In this document: one piece after another, positions 11,949-20,172 of the stretch
Layout of the letters: each line of letters begins with the position of its first letter
How positions within the stretch are numbered: position 1 is the stretch's first letter
Assembly (NCBI GenBank): GCA_013215715.1
Contig: JABSQT010000004.1
Span: 114,489 to 178,488 of the forward strand
Source: Mycoplasmatales bacterium
GTDB lineage: Bacteria > Bacillota_I > Bacilli_A > Mycoplasmatales > Metamycoplasmataceae
DNA length: 64,000 nucleotides
Reading direction: 5' to 3'
Program-made: the position numbers and the translations under genes
Notes under the pieces: generated by a model
The model's input: only the letters and a program-made list of their open reading frames with translations
Databases searched by the model: none
Told to the model about the DNA's origin: nothing

Positions 11949-11977
11949 TAAAAAAATATAACCACGAATGGTTATAT
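11949..11977 (-). terminator. UUCG-loop intrinsic terminator upstream of codB
   Basis: Perfect 9-bp stem ATATAACCA/TGGTTATAT closed by TTCG and followed by a T-run on the minus strand. It lies between 5S rRNA and codB, about 40 nt before the codB start, so it either ends the 5S transcript or attenuates codBA. Confidence 0.8.
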
Positions 11978-12070
11978 ATTAATATAAATACAAAACAACA
12001 AGATTTGCATCTTTCTTTAAAAAAGCTTTTTTTGTTTTGTTTAAATTTTTCATTGAGAAAATTATACTTG
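11978..12070 (-). promoter_or_regulatory. Possible structured leader of codBA with its own TATAAT
   Basis: A TATAAT-like box near 12059-12064 could start RNA that contains an AAGAT-GCAA-ATCTT hairpin inside a longer ACAAAAC/GTTTTGT pair, before the UUCG terminator. This is the layout of an attenuator. No known riboswitch class was recognised. Confidence 0.35.
12019..12033 (-). terminator. AAAAAAGCTTTTTT palindrome, likely 5S terminator
   Basis: A/T-rich palindrome with a T-run on the minus strand about 100 nt after the 5S 3' end. Confidence 0.45.
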
Positions 12071-12133
12071 CTTTATTTTTTATTTTATATTATGTTTTTT
12101 TCACATTTGTTTTTTATTATAGCAAAGTCGAAA

Positions 12134-12247
12134 ATGGCGAAAAAAAAGCGACTTTCTATTTTCACCTTACGGCTATCGTCGACGTTAACGGGCTTAACTA
12201 CTGAGTTCGGAATGGATTCAGGTGCGCCCCGTTGCTATAATCACCAA
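12134..12247 (-). rRNA. rrf: 5S ribosomal RNA (unlinked)
   Basis: The minus strand has the 5S signature: terminal helix GGTGA/TCGCC, CCATTCCGAACTCAG with AGTTAAG, and the CGATAGCC-type helix IV. Length is about 114 nt. No 16S or 23S gene is adjacent; the 23S 3' end in this window is some 51 kb away. It has its own TATAAT 6 nt before the 5' end. End positions are accurate to a few nucleotides. Confidence 0.9.
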
Positions 12248-12251
12248 AAAC

Positions 12252-12257
12252 ATTATA
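12252..12257 (-). promoter_or_regulatory. -10 box of the 5S rRNA gene
   Basis: TATAAT, 6 nt before the 5S 5' end, with a TTAATA about 18 nt farther upstream as a possible -35. Confidence 0.6.
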
Positions 12258-12292
12258 CATAAATATTTATTGTTTTATTAACTTTTTTCGTA

Positions 12293-12321
12293 AAAAATAA
12301 AAAAAGTGCTAATTAGCACTT
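12293..12321 (-). terminator. Intrinsic terminator of tsaC-rpiB
   Basis: Palindrome AAGTGCTAATTAGCACTT (12304-12321) followed by T-rich sequence. The rpiB stop codon lies inside the stem. Confidence 0.75.
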
Positions 12322-12744
12322 ATCTAATGTTTCAACTCTTTCTTGGTGCCTTCCACCTTCAAAAGGTTCCGCAAGAAATGCATCCACCATTTTAATTGCT
12401 TGTTCTTCTTTAATCATTCTTTCACCCAATGCAATAACATTAGCATCATTGTGTTGTCTAGTTAATTTTGCATCTTCTAAATCAAAAACTCTTGCAGCTC
12501 TTACACCTTTAAATCTATTTGCAGCAATTGATATCCCGATTCCAGAACCACAAACTAGAACTCCGAAAGGTGCTTTACCTTTTGAAATTTCTTTACCCAT
12601 TTTTAGTCCAAATGAAGCATAGTTTGCTCTTTCTGGTGAATTACAACCTAAGTCAATTACTTCATGACCATTTTCTAATAAATGTTTTTCTACAATCTTT
12701 TTTAATTTGAATCCAGCATGATCTGATGCCATTAATATTTTCAT
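12313..12744 (-). CDS. rpiB: Ribose-5-phosphate isomerase B
   Basis: Interconverts ribose-5-phosphate and ribulose-5-phosphate. The 143-residue product has DHAGFKLK at residues 8-15, the catalytic-Cys motif VCGSGIGI near 68, RAARV and the RQHNDANV motif near 100. Length is typical of the RpiB/LacAB family. The ATG has GGGG-type ribosome binding 7 nt upstream and starts 19 nt after the tsaC stop, so the two form an operon. Ribose-5-phosphate derived from nucleoside breakdown would feed through this enzyme. A LacA/LacB role is unlikely because no partner subunit lies beside it. Confidence 0.92.
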   Translation of the reverse strand: MKILMASDHAGFKLKKIVEKHLLENGHEVIDLGCNSPERANYASFGLKMGKEISKGKAPFGVLVCGSGIGISIAANRFKGVRAARVFDLEDAKLTRQHNDANVIALGERMIKEEQAIKMVDAFLAEPFEGGRHQERVETLDKC

Positions 12745-12763
12745 ATTTACCCCTTATTGTTTA

Positions 12764-13249
12764 TTAATCTAATTTTATTTTAACACTTCCTGGTCTAATA
12801 ATAGACATATCACTTGCTCTAATTATAGTAGAACTGATATTAGTACCATGACCAAAATCATAATGTTTATGTATCTCTGGAAAAGTTTTGATCGCTTCTT
12901 TTAATTTTAATGTTGTACAACCACTTTTATTTGCACTTGTCATATAAATAGGGCCAATTTCATCCATAAGATTTATTAATCCCTTATTATCTGGTATTCT
13001 TAAACCAATTTCATCTAATACAATTGTTACTTGACCTGGTCAATATTTTTGAGCAATTGCTTCTGCATTAGAATTCCAACCCGCAAATGTTCTAGCTTCA
13101 GCAATAGAACCAACCATAATTAATAACTTTTTGTTTTCAGGTCTCTCTTTGAGTTGCATAATTTTTTTTCGATTAGTTTCAGAAATTGGAGCACCAATTC
13201 CTACTACTGTATCTGTAGTGGCAATAAAAAGTTCTTCATATTTTTTCAT
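12764..13249 (-). CDS. tsaC: Sua5/YciO/TsaC-family threonylcarbamoyl-AMP synthase
   Basis: Makes threonylcarbamoyl-AMP for the t6A modification of tRNAs that read ANN codons. The 161-residue product has the N-terminal TTDTVVGIGAP motif, LKERPENKKLLIM (KRP-type substrate loop), a WPGQVT motif at the TGA Trp near residue 70, and MTSANKSG near 115. It is shorter than long Sua5 proteins, matching the compact TsaC form. tsaD, which acts in the same pathway, lies at 17.1-18.0 kb. A TATAAT lies 9 nt before ATG with no clear ribosome binding site. Confidence 0.88.
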
Positions 13250-13337
13250 AACAATTTAATTATAACTTAAATAACTTTTTTTAATTCTTATCGCTCTAAT
13301 ATTGACAGTTTTATTCATTTAAATTCTACCTTTCATT

Positions 13338-13343
13338 TATAAT
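13338..13343 (+). promoter_or_regulatory. TATAAT of prmC, leaderless arrangement
   Basis: TATAAT, 6 nt, ATG; no Shine-Dalgarno. Confidence 0.6.
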
Positions 13344-13349
13344 TCCCAT

Positions 13350-14054
13350 ATGAATAACAAATACTTAAAATTAAAATATAAAAAAGACTATTATAGAAAA
13401 TCACAAACTGAAATGATTAACGAATCAAAAGAAGATTTAAAAAAGATTGATTCAGGTATTCCTCTACACAAAGTATTAGGTTATATAGAAATGACAGATG
13501 TAAAAATAGATCTTTCAAAAAATGTATTAATACCAAGATATGAAACAGAGGAGTTGGTCTTATTAGCTGCTAAATACATAAAAGAAGATTCAAAAGTTCT
13601 TGATTTATGTTCTGGTAGTGGATATATAGGGTTAGCTATTAAAAAAATGACAAAAGCAAATGTTGTTGCTTCTGACATTTCAAAAGAAGCTATTGAACAA
13701 ATAAATATTAATAAACAAATAAATAAATTAAATATTGAAGTGATTGAATCAGATTTATTTGAAAATATAAATGATAAATTTGATGTAATTATTTCTAATC
13801 CACCATATATCCCAGATAAAAAAATCTTAAGTAATTCAGTCTTAGACCATGAACCCCATTTAGCTTTATTCGGCGGATCAGATGGAAATGATTTATATAA
13901 AAAAATAATAAATGAATATGAATTATTCTTAAATCCTGGTGGTATTATTTTATTTGAAATCTCAGAAGATAATATTTCTTTTTTAAAAAGTAAAAACTTC
14001 AAAATTGTTAAAGACATTAACGGAAAATCAAGAATAGCATTTAAATTAAAATAA
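13350..14054 (+). CDS. prmC: Release-factor glutamine methyltransferase
   Basis: N5-glutamine methyltransferase that modifies the GGQ loop of release factors. The 234-residue product has the PrmC-specific IPRYETEELV motif near residue 62, the SAM-binding VLDLCSGSGYIGLA near 82 and the catalytic SNPPYIP near 148. Its N-terminal helical domain is shorter than in E. coli. Its natural substrate, RF1, is encoded at 21.1-22.2 kb. The gene is divergent from tsaC and shows the TATAAT-N6-ATG arrangement. Identity is clear. Confidence 0.94.
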   Translation: MNNKYLKLKYKKDYYRKSQTEMINESKEDLKKIDSGIPLHKVLGYIEMTDVKIDLSKNVLIPRYETEELVLLAAKYIKEDSKVLDLCSGSGYIGLAIKKMTKANVVASDISKEAIEQININKQINKLNIEVIESDLFENINDKFDVIISNPPYIPDKKILSNSVLDHEPHLALFGGSDGNDLYKKIINEYELFLNPGGIILFEISEDNISFLKSKNFKIVKDINGKSRIAFKLK

Positions 14055-14106
14055 GTTTTAATGTTTTAAAAACGATTTATTGTTTTATCATTATTAATAT
14101 AAACTT

Positions 14107-14180
14107 GGGAGTATAGTTTAGTGGTAAAACAACGGATTCCAAACCCGTTGATGTGGGTTCGATTCCTACTACTCTCGCCA
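14107..14180 (+). tRNA. tRNA-Trp(CCA)
   Basis: Acceptor GGGAGTA/TACTCTC, D-loop TAGTGG, anticodon loop TTCCAAA (anticodon CCA), T-loop TTCGATT and encoded CCA. This tRNA reads UGG only; UGA needs a separate tRNA-Trp(UCA), not seen in the window. There is a possible A-C mismatch at the base of the anticodon loop. Confidence 0.93.
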
Positions 14181-14205
14181 TATCGTTTTAAAAAGCGTTC
14201 ATTTT

Positions 14206-14237
14206 ATGATGCAGTATTAAACTGCATCATTTTTTTT
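14206..14237 (+). terminator. Intrinsic terminator after tRNA-Trp
   Basis: Perfect 10-bp stem ATGATGCAGT/ACTGCATCAT, 5-nt loop and T-run. Confidence 0.9.
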
Positions 14238-14344
14238 ACTTATAAAAATCATTTTAATTTTATGATTAATGAATTATAAAATTTTGTATGATAGTAATAA
14301 TATGAAACATTTTTTTGTTGTGTGATGTTTTGTTATTTACATTC

Positions 14345-14410
14345 ACTAAATAAGCGATATGTTATTGTTTAGGCGTGTAATTTTATCTTACACAACTTGG
14401 CAATAAACGA
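14345..14410 (+). promoter_or_regulatory. Structured leader of the MarR-like gene
   Basis: Nested inverted repeats just before the ribosome binding site: outer TTATTG/CAATAA and inner GTGTAA/TTACAC. An upstream GTTGTGT can instead pair with ACACAAC, giving two competing folds. The region may be a protein-binding site or an RNA switch. Confidence 0.4.
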
Positions 14411-14422
14411 GAAAAGAGGAAT

Positions 14423-14908
14423 ATGAAAAAAGACTATTTTAGTAATGAAATGTCTTACTCAGCACTCTTCATGTGAAAAATGGAGACAATGCATTTGAAA
14501 TCAAAAAAGACATTTCAAGACGAATTTATTCTCGAGGCGAAAGAAATTAATCCAAAATTAAATAAAAATAAGCTTTATATAATTAATGCTATGGTATTTG
14601 GAGAATTAGTAACTAAAAAAAGTGTTTCTGATTATCTAAAAAAAGATCCTGGAAATATTTCAAGATCTATCGATGAACTTATTGAATTAGGAATAATTAA
14701 AAAAGATTTTCTTAAAATTGATGGGAAAGAAGTTAGGGTTCTTTCATTGAGTAAAAAGTTTTACTCAAAATACATCAAAATGATTAACGAATATTTTGAG
14801 AGAGTATACGTAAAAAACTTCATACCTGCTATAGAAGAGATAGGCGAACAAATGAAAAGCAAAAAGGTTGAAGGTATCGCTAAGACATTGAGAAAAATGA
14901 AAAGATAG
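14423..14908 (+). CDS. MarR-like winged-helix transcriptional regulator
   Basis: A 161-residue protein with a central winged-helix pattern: a helix at about 40-55, a recognition segment KSVSDYLKKDPGNISRSID at about 65-85, and a wing at LKIDGKEVRVLSLSKKF near 100-115, followed by a long C-terminal helix suited to dimerisation. This layout is typical of MarR/HTH_27 regulators. The start at 14423 is supported by AGAGGA; the shorter frame from 14480 would omit 19 residues before a TGA Trp. The regulated genes are unknown. The structured leader upstream suggests autoregulation, and the gene converges on mutM. Confidence 0.7.
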
Positions 14909-14925
14909 GAAAGACCTATCTTTTT
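14901..14925. terminator. Bidirectional terminator between convergent genes
   Basis: AAAGATAGG/CCTATCTTT stem with T-runs on both strands. The stop codon of the MarR-like gene lies in one arm and the mutM stop in the other. Confidence 0.8.
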
Positions 14926-15743
14926 ATTTGACATTTTGGACATGTAACTGTACCACGACCATTAACTCTACTTTTTTGTAAAATTGTTTTACACATTGGG
15001 CATTCTTGTCCGGATTTATCAAAAACCTTAAGATGCTTTTGATATTCTCCAGGCTTTCCATTAACAGAACCATACGTCCTAATAGATGAACCACCCAATT
15101 CAGTAGCATGATCCATTATTGATGTTCCTATATCCAAAATATCTTTTGCTTCTTTTAATGTTATCTTGTAAGCTGGTGTTTCTGGATGAATTTTCGCTTT
15201 CCAAAGAGTTTCATCAACATAAATGTTTCCAAACCCAATAACATGATACTGATCCAAAATGACTGTTTTAATGGCTCTAGAAGTCCTTTTGAGCATTTCT
15301 AAGAACTCTTTAGGATTTGTGTCTTGCGGCTCCTTAGCAAGCTTGTGAAGTGGTTTCATCTTTAAGTAAGTCGCTTTTTGTCTTAGGTGCATTGTCCCAA
15401 ACTTTCTTGAATCAACAAAATGTAACTCCGAACCATCATTAAACCTAAAGATAATTCCAACATGTTTGGGATTTTCTTTAGGTTTATTTTCAAAAAAGTA
15501 ATATGTTCCAGTCATCCTTAAATGAGAAAGAATTATTGTGTCACCTGAAAGTTCAAAAATAATTCATTTACCAAGATTTTGAAATCTTTCAATAGTTTTA
15601 CCAATAACCTCATTAGAAAATTCCTTTTCAGTTATTTCTTTAAGCAATTTAGGAACAATAAATTGCACTTCTCTAATTGTCTTATTATGAGAAACAATAT
15701 TTAATCCTTTTATCATAGTTCTAACTTCTGGCATTTCTGGCAT
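14916..15743 (-). CDS. mutM: Formamidopyrimidine-DNA glycosylase
   Basis: Bifunctional glycosylase/AP lyase that removes oxidised purines such as 8-oxoguanine. The 275-residue product begins MPEMPEVRT, so catalytic Pro2 and Glu3 are in place, and ends with the zinc finger C-x2-C-x16-C-x2-C (residues about 245-270). The helix-two-turn-helix region includes GFGNIYVDE, and GSSIRTY is the lesion-recognition loop. The start is fixed by GAGGAGG 7 nt upstream, immediately after the stop of the preceding small gene. It is the last gene of a three-gene operon. Confidence 0.95.
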
Positions 15744-15755
15744 ATTACCTCCTCA

Positions 15756-16049
15756 TTATTTTTCTTCTAATTCTTTAATTCTTTTTTCTAATGCTTTAAT
15801 TTTTATAGTCGTTGCATCCACTTCTTTGGTTGATGAATCAACTTTTTTTCACATCACTAAAGCTACGGTCCACATAAAAACATAATAAATCGCCCCAGCA
15901 ATTCACGCTCATACTTGATAAAGATTTAAGTATGAGAAAGGATATCTTAAACATAACATTACAATCATTCCAATTAATGGAATAACATTTGCAAGTATTC
16001 CAAATACATAAATATGTTTCTTTGTAAACTTAAATATTTTACTTTTCAT
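15756..16049 (-). CDS. Small two-helix membrane protein with C-terminal coiled coil
   Basis: A 97-residue protein read with three TGA Trp codons. It has a basic N-terminus, two hydrophobic segments (about residues 13-34 and 45-67) and a charged C-terminal helix ending in KIKALEKRIKELEEK, a heptad-like coiled coil facing the cytoplasm if both ends are inside. The start has a GGAGG site and overlaps the end of the upstream hydrolase gene by 11 nt, and the stop abuts the mutM ribosome binding site, so it is co-expressed with both. No family was recognised. Confidence 0.75.
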
Positions 16050-17022
16050 TTTTAACCTCCGTTATAAATTTATTAATTGTTTTTACTCATTCTTGTTGAA
16101 CATTTTCATTAGTCAACATTCTGACATGATTAGCATCTTCAACTTCAAACGTTTTAAAATCTATCTTTTCTTTTTGTAACATTCTTTTAATTCTTTCGTA
16201 TTCTTTTCAAGGTACTACTGAATCACTTTTTGAATGCAATAATAATATTGGTATATTAAATCATTTTTTAATATGTTTTCGCTTTATATTTACTTTTCAT
16301 AAATTAATGCCAAATGCCAACAACCATAATTTAACCAAGGGGTAAATGGCTATAGCTACCGGACTTGGAATTTTATATTTTTTGATCCCTAATAAAGCAG
16401 GTTTTCTAAAGTCCATATATCCAGCTTCAACAATCACAAATTTAACAGGTGTAAATTTTCTGTATTTTTTAATTCAATTAAAGACAGTAGCTCCACCCAT
16501 AGATTCACCATGTAATCCAATATTATTTGTTTGATATTTTTCTACAATATCAATGTATATTTCTTGAATTACATCAGGTTCTTTATAACCCATTGTGCAC
16601 CTACCTAAAATTGCATTAGTACCTCAACCTCTGCCATCAAATGTAATTGCGTTATAACCCATATCATTTCAAATCTTGGCGTACTTATACATTCTTTCCC
16701 TTGTGTTATACATACCATGTACTAAAATAACATACTTTTTATTTGTTTCTTTCCCTCAAATTTCGTATTCTACTTTTTTATTTTTGGCAGTAATTAGGAA
16801 TTCTATTTTTAGAGGACCATTTTCAATATATTTTTTAAGATTAAATAATTTGCCAATACCTTCAATGTCCTCTTTTAAAATATTTTTTTTATCATATCTT
16901 TTAGGATTTGCCATATTTTTTGCTGTTAAAAAAGATATTATTAACATAACTATTAAAAATATTGGAATGATAACCATTGCAACAATCAATATTGCCGATA
17001 TTATTCTTTCTGAAATTTTCAT
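16039..17022 (-). CDS. Membrane-anchored alpha/beta hydrolase
   Basis: A 327-residue protein with one N-terminal transmembrane anchor (about residues 8-33) and an alpha/beta-hydrolase fold: oxyanion region VHGMYNTRERM near 100, FDGRGWGTN near 125, nucleophile elbow GLHGESMGG near 165 (Ser), SKSDSVVP near 275 (Asp) and a terminal ANHVRML (His). All three catalytic residues are visible. Such mycoplasma proteins are usually called esterases or lipases; the substrate is unknown. Expression is from a TAAAAT box 6 nt before ATG, and the stop overlaps the next gene by 11 nt. Confidence 0.85.
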
Positions 17023-17028
17023 ATAATA

Positions 17029-17034
17029 ATTTTA
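17029..17034 (-). promoter_or_regulatory. TAAAAT of the hydrolase operon, leaderless arrangement
   Basis: TAAAAT, 6 nt, ATG; no Shine-Dalgarno. Confidence 0.5.
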
Positions 17035-17060
17035 ACATCTATTTTATTTCAAAAAAGAAT

Positions 17061-17092
17061 AATAAAATAGCATTCACTTAGAATACTATTTT
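17061..17092 (-). terminator. Intrinsic terminator of tsaD
   Basis: AATAG-TATTC/GAATG-CTATT stem with a T-rich tail, overlapping the tsaD stop. Confidence 0.55.
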
Positions 17093-18009
17093 TTATATAA
17101 AATTTCAGCTGTTTTAGCAATCATTCCACCATTATCTGTTGCATATTTTAAATTAGGTATTATTGCATTTTTGTGTAGTTTTAAAAATTCTTCTCTAACT
17201 TTTGAATTAGCTGAAACCCCACCTGCAAGAACAATACATTTTGGATTATATCTTTCGATTGCTTTTTTTGTTTTATTCATTAATGAGGTAACTGCAGCAA
17301 TCTGAAATGCAGCTGCAACTTCTTGTTTATTAATTTTATTACCTTTTTGTATATTGTTATGAATGTAATTAATTACATGTGATTTAAGACCTGAAAAAGA
17401 TAAATCTAAAGTATCATCATTCATCGGAACAGGAAATTTCAAAGTTGGTTTAAAATTTTTCGCAAGTTTATCGATATGTGGTCCACCTGGATAACCCAAC
17501 TTTAATTTTCTTGCCACTTTATCATATGTTTCTCCAACTGCATCATCTTGTGTTTGTCCAACTATTTTAATATCTTGGGGTGAATTAGCCAACATGATTT
17601 GTGAATGACCACCTGAAACCACCAATGCAATCGCTGGGAAAATAATTTCATGATCAATTGCACTAGAAAAAATATGACCAGTCAAGTGATTAATCGGTTT
17701 TATTTCTACATCCAACGCAAAGGCGATACCGTGTGCTAATAATGAACCCATATGTAAGGCACCTATTAAACCAGGTTCTTTTGTATAAGCAACCATATCA
17801 ATATCTTCAATTTTAACTTGTTTCCTAACCTCTTCTAAAACAGTTGCAACATTCATCGCATGTTCCCTGGAAGCTATTTCTGGTACAACTCCACCAAATT
17901 TTGCATGTTCTTGAATTTGTGAATAAGTAACCATGGCTTCAATAGTACCATTATTAATAACTGCTATTGATGTATCATCATGTGATGTTTCTATTCCTAA
18001 TATTTTCAT
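17086..18009 (-). CDS. tsaD: tRNA t6A threonylcarbamoyltransferase TsaD
   Basis: Transfers the threonylcarbamoyl group to A37 of tRNAs, using the product of TsaC. The 307-residue ASKHA-fold protein has GIETSHDDT at residues 5-13, the metal-binding HLTGHIFSS near 105, VSGGHSQ near 133, an IGETYDKVARKLGL-type motif near 160 (here VGETYDKVARKLKL) and AGGVSANS near 270. The start is taken at MKILGIETSHDD, because TATAAT lies 6 nt upstream; an ATG 24 nt earlier would place the promoter inside the gene. No TsaB or TsaE was seen nearby. Confidence 0.95.
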   Translation of the reverse strand: MKILGIETSHDDTSIAVINNGTIEAMVTYSQIQEHAKFGGVVPEIASREHAMNVATVLEEVRKQVKIEDIDMVAYTKEPGLIGALHMGSLLAHGIAFALDVEIKPINHLTGHIFSSAIDHEIIFPAIALVVSGGHSQIMLANSPQDIKIVGQTQDDAVGETYDKVARKLKLGYPGGPHIDKLAKNFKPTLKFPVPMNDDTLDLSFSGLKSHVINYIHNNIQKGNKINKQEVAAAFQIAAVTSLMNKTKKAIERYNPKCIVLAGGVSANSKVREEFLKLHKNAIIPNLKYATDNGGMIAKTAEILYKK

Positions 18010-18015
18010 ATATTT

Positions 18016-18021
18016 ATTATA
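18016..18021 (-). promoter_or_regulatory. TATAAT of tsaD, leaderless arrangement
   Basis: TATAAT, 6 nt, ATG; this decides the start codon. Confidence 0.6.
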
Positions 18022-18166
18022 TACATTACGCATTGAAATTCAACTAAGTTAATAAGTAATATTTATTATGAGATTTTTTTAACATTTCAACATTTAAAAA
18101 TAAATAATAATTTACGAAAAAGCCTTATAATTAATAAGTTAAAAAAGAAACACCAAGGAGAGTAAG

Positions 18167-19255
18167 ATGAGCGTTAAAAAGAACGATAAAGAATTATGAG
18201 AATTACTAGAGTCATACCTTTCAATTGAAGGTATGTCTAGATATGAAGACCAAGTTGCTTCTGCATTAAGAAAAAATACTGAAGGTGCTGGATTTGACTA
18301 TTCAAGAGATAGAATGGGTTCATTAATCATGAATAAAAAAGGTAATGTAAATGGACCAAAAATTATGATTGCTGCACACATGGATGAGGTTGGTTACTTA
18401 GTACAAGATATCCAAAAAAATGGACAAATTAGATTATCAATGGTTGGTGGTGTTTGATCACATACTGTTGTTGGACAATCAGCAAGACTTATTAATTCAA
18501 ATGGAGATGTATTTAGAGGAATTTTTGGACATACATCAATCCATATTTTAGATAGAGCTAAAGTTGAAAAAACAATGAAACTTAAAGAAATGTTTGTTGA
18601 TTGTGGTTTCACTTCTAAAAAAGAAGTTGAAGAAGCGGGAATTGAACCTGGAGATAGAGTTTATATGGAAGCAAATAACTTTAGAATGGGTAAAGATTTT
18701 GTTGTTGGTAAAGCAATGGATAACCGTGCTGGTGTTACAATTATTGATCAAGTTGTTAATAAATTAAAAGATTTTGAAAATCAAAATGACCTTTATGTAG
18801 TTGGGACAGTTCAAGAAGAAGTTGGGACACGTGGTGCTAAGACATCAGTTTCACAAATTAAACCAGATGTGGCTATTGCAATTGATACATGTGCCTCACA
18901 TGATACTTATGGAGCAATTGCTGGTATCCAAGAATTAGGAAAAGGAATTGCCATTCGTGTTAAAGATGGTGGAACAATGATGGATCCAAAACTTGTTAAG
19001 TTTATTTATGATCTTTCTAAAAAACACAACATACCTTGTTATAAATTTGTAGCCCAAGGTGGTGGAACAGATGCTGCAGAACTACAATATGGAGAGGGTG
19101 GAGTTGCTACAATTACTCTTTCAATTCCTCAACGTTATCTACACTCACCACATGGTATGTGTCACTTAACAGATATTAAGGCGGGTATTGATTTACTTGT
19201 TGAGTTTGTTAAATCATTTAATGAAGAAGCATATTCTTCAATTCAATATAAATAA
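18167..19255 (+). CDS. M42-family glutamyl/leucyl aminopeptidase
   Basis: A 362-residue dinuclear zinc aminopeptidase of the M42 (PepA/FrvX/TET) family, which trims peptides in the cytosol. Motifs visible: AAHMDEVGY near residue 70 (first metal His and catalytic Asp), KAMDNRAG near 183 (bridging Asp), VGTVQEEVGTRGA near 215 (catalytic Glu) and the AQGGGTDAAE/HSPHGMCH region near 300-330 (last metal His). A strong AAGGAGAG site fixes the ATG at 18167; two TGA Trp codons lie in the first 95 residues. A monocistronic unit with its own terminator. Confidence 0.93.
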
Positions 19256-19262
19256 GAATTTA

Positions 19263-19291
19263 AAAAATGAACCTTGGTTGGTTCTTTTTTT
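19263..19291 (+). terminator. Intrinsic terminator after the M42 peptidase gene
   Basis: GAACC/GGTTC stem, 6-nt loop and T-run. Confidence 0.75.
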
Positions 19292-19300
19292 ATTAATATT

Positions 19301-20092
19301 TTAAAGAATTTTCATTTCTTTTAATTTTTTTAATGGTCCAAAATCAACAGCTTTACCACATATATCATCTGCAACTGCTTTTAAGTCATCATTAGCAATT
19401 TCCATAGCAACACCATAACCAACTTCCTTAAGCATCTCAAAATCATTAGAACCATCTCCAAATGCAACCATTTCTTCAAATTTAATATTTATCCTATCTC
19501 CAAGTCTTTTAAGGCCAGATGCTTTATTGACTCCCATAGGTCCTACAAACATACCTTGTGGTCATATAGTATTAACTTCAATTTCAGAAAGTGTTTTCAC
19601 AAATGCCAACACTTGCTTCTGTTCATTTGTATTTGTTGTTCTTACTGTTATTTGATGTATGTCCTCTTTTTTAATATTTTCATCATCTAAAGGTTTTATT
19701 AAGTCATAAAATTGATCTCAAAACCAATTCCCTTGATAACTACCTTTATCCCTAAAAAATACCGAGTGTTGTGTAATAACACTTAAATTAATATTATTTT
19801 TTGCACAATATTTTTCAAGTTTTTTATATTCATAAAAAGGCACCACTTTTTCTCAAAGTGTTTCTTTCTTCTTCATATCATAAATGAATGTCCCGTTTGC
19901 TCCAAGGAAATAATCGACATTTGGAGTATCTATCATTTTATTAATAGTAATGAATTCCCTACCTGTTACAAATGCTGTTATATAACCAGCTTTTTTCAAA
20001 TCTTCAAACATCTTCAAAATTTCTGGAGATAACTCAACATCGCCATGTGGAAGAATTGTACCATCAATATCGAATGCAATTAATTTATACAA
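19301..20092 (-). CDS. Cof-type HAD phosphatase
   Basis: A 263-residue HAD-superfamily hydrolase of the Cof/YwpJ class. Motif I is AFDIDGTILP at residues 5-14, motif II VTGRE near 44, the motif III Lys lies before GLKRLGD near 195, and motif IV FGDGSNDFEML is near 215. These enzymes remove phosphate from sugar phosphates, nucleotides or cofactors; the substrate is not predictable. No ATG fits: the only upstream ATG would translate through the ribosome binding site. A TTG at 20092, 8 nt after AAAGGAG, is therefore taken as the start. Confidence 0.88.
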
Positions 20093-20123
20093 AATATACT
20101 CTCCTTTATATTTATATTTTATA

Positions 20124-20149
20124 TAAAAAAACATGCGCTTTTGCATGTT
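20124..20149 (-). terminator. Intrinsic terminator after the YwaF-like gene
   Basis: AACATGC/GCATGTT stem, 6-nt loop and T-run on the minus strand. Confidence 0.75.
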
Positions 20150-20172
20150 ATTAGGTTTAATTATTTTTTAAT

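Noticed and set aside
13481..14017. A 178-residue minus frame inside prmC
   Set aside because: prmC on the + strand has all family motifs; the antisense frame has none.
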